Of a stretch of DNA of 7,081 nt, positions 1 to 5,602 are shown one piece after another. The stretch lies in contig JAEDGL010000124.1 in NCBI GenBank assembly GCA_016297535.1, forward strand, positions 1-7,081, in the 5' to 3' direction. A program made the position numbers and the translations under genes. Origin of the DNA: Clostridia bacterium (GTDB lineage: Bacteria; Bacillota; Clostridia; Christensenellales; Aristaeellaceae). The notes beneath the pieces were generated by a model. It had not been told where the DNA came from and made no database searches. It saw only the letters and a program-made list of their open reading frames with translations. Position 1 is the first letter of the stretch. Every line of letters starts with the position of its first letter.

Positions 1-6
1 CGGCGA

Positions 7-74
7 GCCGTAGGCGAGTAGGCAAATGGTGCATTCCCGTCGGAAAAGATCGCCGTAGGCGAGCTTTTTCGACG
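7..74. repeat. Imperfect palindromic repeat-like element at the left edge
   Basis: Non-coding sequence downstream of the HAD gene. The 12-base word GCCGTAGGCGAG occurs twice in direct orientation, at 7-18 and 52-63. The second copy lies inside a long hairpin. Arms 38-48 and 64-74 pair over 11 positions with one G.U wobble. After one mismatch, arms 50-54 and 58-62 add 5 bp around the 3-base loop GTA. The first copy has no matching left arm in view and may be part of another unit cut by the window edge. The structure resembles dispersed intergenic palindromic repeats. It could instead be a one-off structured 3' region. Copy number cannot be judged from this window. Confidence 0.5.
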
Positions 75-78
75 CCCT

Positions 79-120
79 GACCACCCGGCCGGTTCCAAAA
101 CCGGCCGGGTGGTTTGGGTT
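79..120. terminator. Strong GC-rich hairpin after the HAD gene, probable terminator
   Basis: Arms 81-94 and 99-112 are perfectly complementary (14 bp, starting CCACCCGGCC) around the loop CCAA, and an A-T pair at 80/113 extends the stem. It begins 8 bases past the HAD stop codon, as expected for the end of the minus-strand gene run. The T-rich side (TTTGGGTTTT, 113-122) follows the hairpin on the plus strand. On the minus strand the hairpin is followed by TCAGGGC, with no U-tract. It therefore fits best as an intrinsic terminator for a plus-strand transcript entering from the left. For the minus-strand genes it may act only as a 3'-end stabilising or Rho-assisted structure. Confidence 0.6.
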
Positions 121-735
121 TTACGAATTCAGCCCGTCCAGAAACGCCTTCAGCCGGGCAGCGTCGCCATCGGCAAAGCAGTAGCCCTGCATGCCGGCCG
201 CCATCGCGCCGTCCACGTTTTTTTGCAGATCATCCACAAACAGGCATTCCTCCATGCGCAGATCAAACCTGTCGCACAGGCGCTGGTAGATGGCCTTGTC
301 CGGCTTGACCAGCTTTTCCTCGGCGGATACCAGCATGCCGCTAAAACGATCCGCATGGGGAATTTTGTACGAAAAATCATGGAAACGGTAGCCGCAGTTG
401 CTCAGCACATACAGGCGGTAGCCCTTTTCCAGCAGTCCTTCAATCACCTGCGTCATACCATGCTTGGGAAACAGGCTGTCCAGCCACCAGTCCGAAAGCA
501 CATCAGCCGCCAGCTTGCGCAGCTCCGGCGTTTCCAGACGGTCCTGCACATCCAGCAGGTATTCGTCCTCGTACAGAAGGCCGCTGTCAATCTTGGCTGC
601 CCAGTCGGGATGGCCGAAAATGGCCCGGTTCACGATCTGGGCCTGTTCGGCATTTCCGGCGTGGCGCAGGCAGGCCTGATAGGGCTGATACTCCAGCAGC
701 ACCATGCCCATGTCGAATACAATATTGCGGATCAT
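121..735 (-). CDS. HAD-superfamily hydrolase (YihX-like phosphatase family)
   Basis: A 204-residue cytosolic protein with the four HAD motifs in order. Motif I is FDMGMVL with nucleophile Asp8. Motif II is LSNCG with Ser112. Motif III is VKPDKAIY with Lys144. Motif IV is FVDDL with Asp168/Asp169. The insert at roughly residues 15-90 is helical-looking, as in the C1 cap of HAD subfamily IA. The residue two after Asp8 is Gly instead of the usual Asp. This is also seen in the E. coli YihX group (FDLGNV), which dephosphorylates sugar phosphates such as glucose-1-phosphate, so a phosphatase role is likely but the substrate is unknown. Length is normal for the family. The ATG at 735 has an ideal ribosome binding site (AAGGAGG, 744-750) overlapping the stop of the upstream methyltransferase gene, which suggests coupled translation. 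It is the last gene of the run. Confidence 0.87.
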   Translation of the reverse strand: MIRNIVFDMGMVLLEYQPYQACLRHAGNAEQAQIVNRAIFGHPDWAAKIDSGLLYEDEYLLDVQDRLETPELRKLAADVLSDWWLDSLFPKHGMTQVIEGLLEKGYRLYVLSNCGYRFHDFSYKIPHADRFSGMLVSAEEKLVKPDKAIYQRLCDRFDLRMEECLFVDDLQKNVDGAMAAGMQGYCFADGDAARLKAFLDGLNS

Positions 736-743
736 GAAGGCTT

Positions 744-750
744 CCTCCTT
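744..750 (-). promoter_or_regulatory. Ribosome binding site of the HAD gene, overlapping the upstream stop codon
   Basis: AAGGAGG on the minus strand, 8 bases before the ATG at 735. Its first two bases are the last two of the TAA (749-751) ending the methyltransferase gene. Ribosomes finishing that gene would stop on this site, which favours coupled translation. It fixes the HAD start. Confidence 0.85.
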
Positions 751-1519
751 AGTGGTTCATCAGCTCGTACATAAAGATGGCCGCGGCGACGGCCGCATTC
801 AGCGATTCCGCCCCGCCGTGCATAGGCAGGCGAAACCGGTGGGTGCAGCTGTCCAGCGTCCGTCGGGTAATACCCTGCCCCTCGTTGCCGATGATCACGC
901 ATACCCTGCCGGGCAAAGCGCCGCGCTGGTAAAAGGGCTCGCCGTCCAGCGCCGCGCCGATGACCGCATAGCCGCTTTGACCAAGCGCCTGCGCGGCCTG
1001 TGCGGCGTCCGGCACCGTGCACAGGGGCACCCGGAAGATGCTGCCCATGGTGGCGCGCAGCGTTTTGGGGCCAAAGGGATCGGCACAGCCGGGAGTGAGC
1101 ACGCAGCCGTCAAAGCCGGCGGCATCCAGCGTGCGCAGCACCGTGCCCACATTGCCGGGATCCTGCACGTTTTCCAGAAGAATCAGCCTGTCGCCCATTC
1201 CGGCAAGGCTGCGGGCCTGGGGCTGTTGGCACACGGCGGCAATGCCCTGCGGCGTTTTCACCTGCGAAATGGCGCCCAGCACGTGCTGCGGCACGGCATA
1301 AACCTCGCACCGGGCAAGGCTGAGCAGGGCATGATAATCTTCCGCGCGTTTTTCATCCACAAACACGGCCGTTACGCGCTCGGGGCAGCAGCGCAGGCCC
1401 TCCCCCACCATATGCTCGCCATCCAGCAGGAAAGCGCGCTGGCGCGACCGCTCTTTGGCGGTCTCCAGCGCGCGTGCCTCCTGCACGGCAGGATTTTTGA
1501 TACTGGTAATGCTTTTCAT
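749..1519 (-). CDS. TrmH/SpoU-family RNA 2'-O-ribose methyltransferase
   Basis: A 256-residue SPOUT-class enzyme that transfers a methyl group from S-adenosylmethionine to a ribose 2'-OH in rRNA or tRNA. Residues 1-100 look like the SpoU substrate-binding domain (begins MKSITSIKNPAV; GEHMVGEGL at 34-42). The catalytic knot domain carries the three SpoU motifs. Motif 1 is NVQDPGNVGTVLRT (117-130), with conserved Asn123 and Arg129. Motif 2 is IIGNEGQGI (209-217). Motif 3 is LPMHGGAESLNAAVAAAI (231-248). The domain order resembles YsgA/RlmB-type 23S rRNA methyltransferases, but the target nucleotide cannot be read from sequence. The ATG at 1519 directly follows the argS stop (TAAATG). A GGAG at 1529-1532, inside the last argS codons, has 9-base spacing, so translation is probably coupled to argS. 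Confidence 0.93.
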   Translation of the reverse strand: MKSITSIKNPAVQEARALETAKERSRQRAFLLDGEHMVGEGLRCCPERVTAVFVDEKRAEDYHALLSLARCEVYAVPQHVLGAISQVKTPQGIAAVCQQPQARSLAGMGDRLILLENVQDPGNVGTVLRTLDAAGFDGCVLTPGCADPFGPKTLRATMGSIFRVPLCTVPDAAQAAQALGQSGYAVIGAALDGEPFYQRGALPGRVCVIIGNEGQGITRRTLDSCTHRFRLPMHGGAESLNAAVAAAIFMYELMNH

Positions 1520-3244
1520 TTACATACGCTCCGGCGCTTCCATACCGATGAGGTACAGACCGGTTTTGATGGTGTTTTTGACCGCCCGGGTCAGGCGCAC
1601 GCGGGCCTCGCGCACGGGCGCTTCGTCCACGATGATACGGTTTTCATAGTAGAACTTGTTGTAGGCCTTGCACAGCTCGGTTACCGCGCGGGTGATGATG
1701 CTGGGCTCGTAGCGGTTGGCGGCCTCCCGCACGGTTTCGGGGAAGCGGCTGATCTGGCGCAGCAGCTCCTGGGCATAGTCATCGGAGAGGGCGCTGTAAT
1801 CGGGCTGGGCGGCTTCCAGCTCCGCTGCCTTGCGCAGCGCGCTGCAGCAGCGGGCATGGGTGTACTGCACATAGGGGCCGGTTTCGCCTTCAAAGCTGAG
1901 CACGCGATCCCAGCAGAAATCGATATCCTTGATGCGGCCGTTTTGCAGATCGGCATAAACCACCGCGCCCACGCCCACCTGACGGGCCACCTCGTCCTTG
2001 TTCTCCAGATGGGGACTCTTTTCCTCGATGATGGCGCGCGCCTTTTCGATGGCCATGTTCAGCACATCCTCCAGGAACAGCACATGTCCCTTGCGGGTGG
2101 ACAGGCTTTGCCCCTCGTAGCTGATCATGCCAAAGGCCACGTGCACCAGATCCTTGGCCCAGTCGTAGCCCATCTTTTCGATTACCTTGAACCACTGGCG
2201 GAAGTGCAGATCCTGCTGATAGGCCACCACGTAGAGGCATTTGTCAAAGTTGTAGGTTTCCTTGCGGTACAGGGCGGCAGCGATATCACGGGTGGCGTAG
2301 ATGGTGGTGCCGTCCTTTTTGAGGATCAGGCAGGGCGGCATGCCGGTTTCCTCCTCGTTCAAATCCACCACGGAGGCGCCGTCGGAAATAGTGAGCAGTT
2401 TCTTTTCGCGCAGCTCGTTGATTACGCGGTCGGTCTTATCCGCATAGAAGGATTCGCCGTTGTAGCTGTCAAACGAAACGCCCAGCAGATCATAAACGGG
2501 TTTGGCGTCGCGCAGGGTCAGCTCCTTGAACCAGTTGAACAGCTCCAGCGCCTCGGCATCGCCATCCTCGATGGCCTTGAACCAGCGACGGCCCTCATCC
2601 TCCAGCGAAGGATCCTTTTCCGCCTCCTCGTGGAATTTAACGTACAGCCGGGTCAGCTCCGGAACGCCATTTTGTTCCACAGCGTCGCGGTTGCCCCAGG
2701 TTTTGTAGGCGTAGATCAGCTTGCCAAACTGCGTGCCCCAGTCGCCCAGATGGTTGATGCTTACCGTCCGGTAGCCCAAAAAGCGGTAGATGCGGGCGAT
2801 GCTGTGCCCCAGCATGGTGGTGGACAGATGCCCGATGTGAAAACGCTTGGCAATGTTAATGGAGGAGTAATCCAGGCAGATGGTCTTGCCTGCACCCTCC
2901 TGCCCGGCGCCGTAGGTTTCTCCGGCGGCAAGCACGGTTTCCAGGGTTTTTCTGGCAAAGTTGTCGCGGTTGAGATAAAAATTGAGGTAGCCGCCCATCT
3001 GCTTTGCCTCGCACAGGTCGCCCGCATCAATGGCGGCGGCCAGCTTTGCGGCAATCTGGGGCGGGCCCATGCGCAGCACGCGGCTTAGCTTAAAGCAGGG
3101 AAAGGCATAATCGCCCATTTCCTTCTGCGGGGGAATTTCCAGATAATTGCAGATTTCGTCGCAGCCGGGCAGACCCTCCACCCCGGGGCTGCAACGCTCC
3201 ATGGCGGCGGCGATCACCTGGGCAAGGCTTTGTTTGGTATCCAT
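1520..3244 (-). CDS. argS: Arginyl-tRNA synthetase
   Basis: A 574-residue class I aminoacyl-tRNA synthetase that charges tRNA-Arg using ATP. The N-terminal Add-1-type domain that recognises the tRNA elbow spans about residues 1-110 (GDYAFPCFKLSR, 44-55). The HIGH signature is at 136-139 in FHIGHLSTTMLG. NHLGDWGTQFG (164-174) is typical ArgS sequence. The KMSKS-equivalent loop is SLSTRKG (380-386), matching the STRKG form common in bacterial ArgS. The DALR anticodon-binding domain runs from about 455 (YVQYTHARCCSALRK) to the family-typical C-terminus APERM. The frame stays open for 82 more codons upstream, but those overlap the transporter gene and match nothing in ArgS. The ATG at 3244 has AAGGGAG (3254-3260) 9 bases upstream and gives the normal length. 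It lies 35 bases after the MATE gene. No T-box leader is present, so expression must come from the operon. Confidence 0.97.
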   Translation of the reverse strand: MDTKQSLAQVIAAAMERCSPGVEGLPGCDEICNYLEIPPQKEMGDYAFPCFKLSRVLRMGPPQIAAKLAAAIDAGDLCEAKQMGGYLNFYLNRDNFARKTLETVLAAGETYGAGQEGAGKTICLDYSSINIAKRFHIGHLSTTMLGHSIARIYRFLGYRTVSINHLGDWGTQFGKLIYAYKTWGNRDAVEQNGVPELTRLYVKFHEEAEKDPSLEDEGRRWFKAIEDGDAEALELFNWFKELTLRDAKPVYDLLGVSFDSYNGESFYADKTDRVINELREKKLLTISDGASVVDLNEEETGMPPCLILKKDGTTIYATRDIAAALYRKETYNFDKCLYVVAYQQDLHFRQWFKVIEKMGYDWAKDLVHVAFGMISYEGQSLSTRKGHVLFLEDVLNMAIEKARAIIEEKSPHLENKDEVARQVGVGAVVYADLQNGRIKDIDFCWDRVLSFEGETGPYVQYTHARCCSALRKAAELEAAQPDYSALSDDYAQELLRQISRFPETVREAANRYEPSIITRAVTELCKAYNKFYYENRIIVDEAPVREARVRLTRAVKNTIKTGLYLIGMEAPERM

Positions 3245-3253
3245 CGTTGTTTG

Positions 3254-3260
3254 CTCCCTT
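3254..3260 (-). promoter_or_regulatory. Ribosome binding site that decides the argS start
   Basis: AAGGGAG on the minus strand, 9 bases before the ATG at 3244, in the 35-base gap after the transporter gene. It supports the short 574-residue ArgS over the longer in-frame reading that begins at 3490. Confidence 0.8.
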
Positions 3261-3279
3261 CCGTTTCGTTTCCAGCCAA

Positions 3280-4674
3280 TCAGGAGTTCAGGGTTTGGGT
3301 CAGGTTCTTTCGCCACTTGCCGCGGAAGTAGAAATACACGCTCAGCCCGCAGCCGCACAACCAGCACACCAGCAGCGAGCCGTACAGGCACAGCGGATCG
3401 CCGTTGGGATACTGCGGCGAACGGCTGAGGTAGGCCCACACATAGGCCAGCGGCATGCGGATGATTACCGTGCAGATGATGCTGATCCACATGGGAATGG
3501 CCGTTTCTCCCGCGCCGCGCATAACGCCCTGCAGTACCTGGGAGGCCGCAAACACAATGTAGCCCAGCGCCAGCGTGTGCAGCATGCTCTCGCCCAGCGC
3601 GATGATTTCGGGGGTCTGCGTAAAGATGTACAGCAGGTTTTTACCCAGCAGCAGAATGCCGCTTACCATCACCACAGCCGTGCCCAGCGCCAGCAGCGTA
3701 AGTTCCTTTGAGCCCTTGAACAGGCGATCCAGCTTTCTGGCGCCAATATTCTGCCCGGCAAAGGTGGTGGCGGCAATGCCAAAGGTAAAGTTGGGCATCA
3801 TGGCAAAGCCGTCAACACGCATCACCATGGTGTTGGCGGTAACGATGCTGCTGCCCAGCGAGTTGGTCAGGGACTGCACCAGAATGCTGGAGAGGGAAAA
3901 GATCATTTGGGTAATGCCGGAGGGCACGCCCAGGCGCACCACGCGCGAGGTGATGGTTTTGGAAATGCGCAGGGTGGAGCGGTTAAAGTCGATAACCTCT
4001 TTCATGCGGTACAGCCGGCGCACGCACAGCACCGCGGAAATGGCCTGCGCAATGATGGTAGCCCACGCAACGCCGTCGGTGGTCATGCCAAGAACCACCA
4101 CAAACAGCAGATCCAGCACAATGTTCAGGCCGCAGGCCACCAGCAGGTAGATCAGCGGGCTGACGCTGTCGCCCATGCCGCGCATTACGCCGCCCAGAAT
4201 GTTGTACAGGCCGCAGCCGGTCAGGCCGACCATGATGATGATCAGGTAATCCGAGGCCATATCCAGCATGGACTCGGGCGTATCCAGCAGCACCAGCAGC
4301 GGACGCGCCAGCAGCGCGCCCACAATGGACATGACCACGCCGCTGATGATGGTAAGCATGATGGTGGTGCCCACTGCCTTGCTCAGGTTTTCACGGTCCT
4401 TGGCGCCAAAATACTGCGCTACCACGATGGTGGCGCCACTGGAAATGCCCATAAACAGCACCAGGATCAGGTTGATCACAGGGCCGGCCAGTCCCACCGC
4501 GCCCAGGGCGGCATCGCCTACGTACTGCCCCACCACGATGGCATCCACCGTGTTGTACAGCTGCTGGGCAAGGTTGCCAATCAGCAGGGGGATGGCAAAC
4601 ATCACGATGCCCGACAGGGTGTTGCCCACCGTCAGATCACGCGGAGCAAAGAGTTTCTTTAGTTTGTTCAGCAT
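3280..4674 (-). CDS. MATE-family multidrug/toxin exporter
   Basis: A 464-residue integral membrane protein, the usual size for MATE transporters, with hydrophobic stretches consistent with about twelve membrane segments. These proteins export drugs or metabolites in exchange for Na+ or H+. The first helix region (about 18-62) carries the family pattern GNLAQQLYNTVDAIVVGQYV; Asp44 probably corresponds to the conserved ion-coupling Asp of helix 1. The protein shows the expected two-fold internal repeat. GVMRGMGDS (162-170) in the first half matches GVMRGAGET (383-391) in the second, and GVPSGITQMIFS (249-260) opens the second half. RVDGFAMMPNFTFGIAATTF (286-305) is also typical. The ATG at 4674 has AAAGGA (4685-4690) 10 bases upstream. 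It sits between pyrH (75-base gap) and argS (35-base gap), which suggests co-transcription. The substrate cannot be predicted. Confidence 0.94.
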   Translation of the reverse strand: MLNKLKKLFAPRDLTVGNTLSGIVMFAIPLLIGNLAQQLYNTVDAIVVGQYVGDAALGAVGLAGPVINLILVLFMGISSGATIVVAQYFGAKDRENLSKAVGTTIMLTIISGVVMSIVGALLARPLLVLLDTPESMLDMASDYLIIIMVGLTGCGLYNILGGVMRGMGDSVSPLIYLLVACGLNIVLDLLFVVVLGMTTDGVAWATIIAQAISAVLCVRRLYRMKEVIDFNRSTLRISKTITSRVVRLGVPSGITQMIFSLSSILVQSLTNSLGSSIVTANTMVMRVDGFAMMPNFTFGIAATTFAGQNIGARKLDRLFKGSKELTLLALGTAVVMVSGILLLGKNLLYIFTQTPEIIALGESMLHTLALGYIVFAASQVLQGVMRGAGETAIPMWISIICTVIIRMPLAYVWAYLSRSPQYPNGDPLCLYGSLLVCWLCGCGLSVYFYFRGKWRKNLTQTLNS

Positions 4675-4684
4675 GAAGAGGTAT

Positions 4685-4690
4685 TCCTTT
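4685..4690 (-). promoter_or_regulatory. Ribosome binding site of the MATE gene
   Basis: AAAGGA on the minus strand, 10 bases before the ATG at 4674. The spacer 4675-4749 between pyrH and this gene contains no convincing terminator or promoter. Its one weak hairpin (about 4710-4734) is followed by A residues in the transcript, so read-through from pyrH is expected. Confidence 0.6.
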
Positions 4691-4749
4691 CTGTGGGAGA
4701 AGGTTTTTTCGCATCTGCCGTCAGGCGGCCTGCGGTATCGGCTTGGGTT

Positions 4750-5463
4750 TTACGGGTGCAGAACGGTGCCCATGGAATCGCCCTGAAGCACCTTGAGAAT
4801 GTTTCCGGCGGGCTCCAGCCCAAATACGCGCACCTGGGGAACGTTGTTATCGCTGAGGATGGTAAAGGCCGCGGCGTCCATCACCTTCAGCCCCCGGGCA
4901 GATGCCTCGGCATAGGAGATATCGCGGATCATGGTGGCGTCGGGATCGGTGCGCGGATCGGCGGTGTAGACGCCGTCGATATTCTTGGCCATCAAAATGG
5001 CGTCACATTCCAGCTCGATACCGCGAAGCACCACGGTGGTATCGGTGGAAAAGCAGGGGCTGCCAATGCCGCAGGCAAACAGCACGATGGCGCCGCGCCT
5101 GAGCAGCTCCAGTGCCCGGACGGTATTGTAGGGCTCAGCAAAGCGGGGCATATCCACGGCGGTCATCACAACGGCGTCGGCGCCCAGGTGCGCAAGGGTA
5201 TCGCGCATGTACAGGCAGTTTTGCAGGGTGCCAAGCATGCCCATCTGATCGGCCGCTACGGTGCCCATGCGCATGGCCGCGCCGCGGCGGCCCCGCCACA
5301 CATTGCCGCCGCCGATCACCACGGCCAGCTCCACGCCGGTATGCTGGATATCCATCAGCATTTTGGCGGTTTCTTCAAATTTTTCGTGGCAAAAGCCCTT
5401 GCCGTCTACGCCCAGCGCCTCGCCGCTGAGCTTGAGGATTACGCGCTTGTAGGAAACCGGCAT
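4750..5463 (-). CDS. pyrH: UMP kinase
   Basis: A 237-residue cytosolic enzyme of the amino-acid-kinase fold that phosphorylates UMP to UDP with ATP, the committed step to UTP and CTP. Visible motifs are KLSGEALG (11-18, ATP phosphate binding), GGGNVWRG (51-58), ADQMGMLGT (71-79, UMP site), GIGSPCFSTDT (132-142), KNIDGVYTADPR (160-171) and LKVMDA (192-197). The KNIDGVYTADP and FACGIGSP forms look like clostridial PyrH proteins. The family MDR before the ADQMGML segment reads MRMG here, a mild divergence. An upstream ATG at 5478 would add five residues (MEDDL), but the ribosome binding site GGAGG (5472-5476) lies inside those codons. The ATG at 5463, with 8-base spacing, is therefore chosen. 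It is preceded by a terminator and leader-like structure at 5489-5602. It is followed by a transporter gene instead of the usual frr. Confidence 0.96.
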   Translation of the reverse strand: MPVSYKRVILKLSGEALGVDGKGFCHEKFEETAKMLMDIQHTGVELAVVIGGGNVWRGRRGAAMRMGTVAADQMGMLGTLQNCLYMRDTLAHLGADAVVMTAVDMPRFAEPYNTVRALELLRRGAIVLFACGIGSPCFSTDTTVVLRGIELECDAILMAKNIDGVYTADPRTDPDATMIRDISYAEASARGLKVMDAAAFTILSDNNVPQVRVFGLEPAGNILKVLQGDSMGTVLHP

Positions 5464-5471
5464 CAGATCAT

Positions 5472-5476
5472 CCTCC
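5472..5476 (-). promoter_or_regulatory. Ribosome binding site that decides the pyrH start
   Basis: GGAGG on the minus strand, 8 bases before the ATG at 5463. It begins 12 bases after the U-tract of the terminator at 5489-5518. No promoter fits between the two, so pyrH mRNA must start at or upstream of the terminator. Confidence 0.85.
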
Positions 5477-5488
5477 ATCCGTCAAATG

Positions 5489-5518
5489 AAAAAGGCACGC
5501 AGGCAAAGCCCGCGTGCC
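5489..5518 (-). terminator. Intrinsic terminator between tsf and pyrH
   Basis: In the minus-strand transcript the arms GGCACGCGGGC (5508-5518) and GCCTGCGTGCC (5494-5504) form an 11-bp stem with one G.U wobble and a UUU loop. The stem is followed directly by UUUUU (5489-5493) and then CAUUU. This is a textbook Rho-independent terminator, and it ends only 25 bases before the pyrH ATG. That makes it either the end of the rpsB-tsf unit with partial read-through, or the terminator half of an attenuator controlling pyrH and the genes after it. Confidence 0.88.
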
Positions 5519-5602
5519 ATCAGGTGATAGCGTACCCTGCCACACCGGGGAGTCCGCGGGCTCTCCGGCTGTCATCGTATCGACAGGCGAAACGCGACCG
5601 GA
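5505..5602 (-). promoter_or_regulatory. Putative attenuator leader of pyrH (antiterminator region)
   Basis: This 84-base stretch between the tsf stop and the terminator folds well in the minus-strand transcript. AGAGCCCGCG (5555-5564) can pair over 10 positions (one G.U) with CGCGGGCUUU (5505-5514), most of the terminator's first arm plus its loop, which would prevent terminator formation. A second hairpin (5539-5546 with 5523-5531, 8 bp with a bulged U) would sit inside that helix. A competing upstream hairpin (5561-5568 with 5545-5552, 7 bp plus an A.C mismatch) would lock part of the antiterminator strand away. A 5-bp hairpin CUGUC/GACAG lies at 5569-5586. The pairing is seen directly; regulation is inferred. 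CCGGAGAG resembles the core of the PyrR-binding loop, but the full consensus is not met. Confidence 0.45.

Noticed and set aside
704..3088. Very long open frame on the plus strand, opposite argS and the methyltransferase
   Set aside because: It is in exact register with the codons of both minus-strand genes, which share one frame. Antisense stops would need TTA, CTA or TCA codons in the sense genes, which are rare at this GC content. The translation is Gly/His/Ala/Gln-rich and matches no family I recognise.
3245..3490. Longer ArgS with 82 extra N-terminal residues
   Set aside because: The extension overlaps the 3' end of the transporter gene and has no ArgS similarity. The start at 3244 has a good ribosome binding site and gives the normal protein.
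4704..4734. Hairpin between pyrH and the MATE gene as a terminator
   Set aside because: Two 4-bp stems separated by an internal loop, followed in the minus-strand transcript by A6 instead of U. On the plus strand the T6 run precedes the hairpin. Neither direction makes a terminator.
5464..5478. pyrH start five codons upstream (MEDDL)
   Set aside because: The ribosome binding site GGAGG lies within those codons, and nothing suitable precedes the upstream ATG.
5519..5602. T-box riboswitch in the pyrH leader, or one in front of argS
   Set aside because: No T-box core (AGGGUGGNACCGCG-like) is present in the leader, and the gap before argS is only 35 bases.
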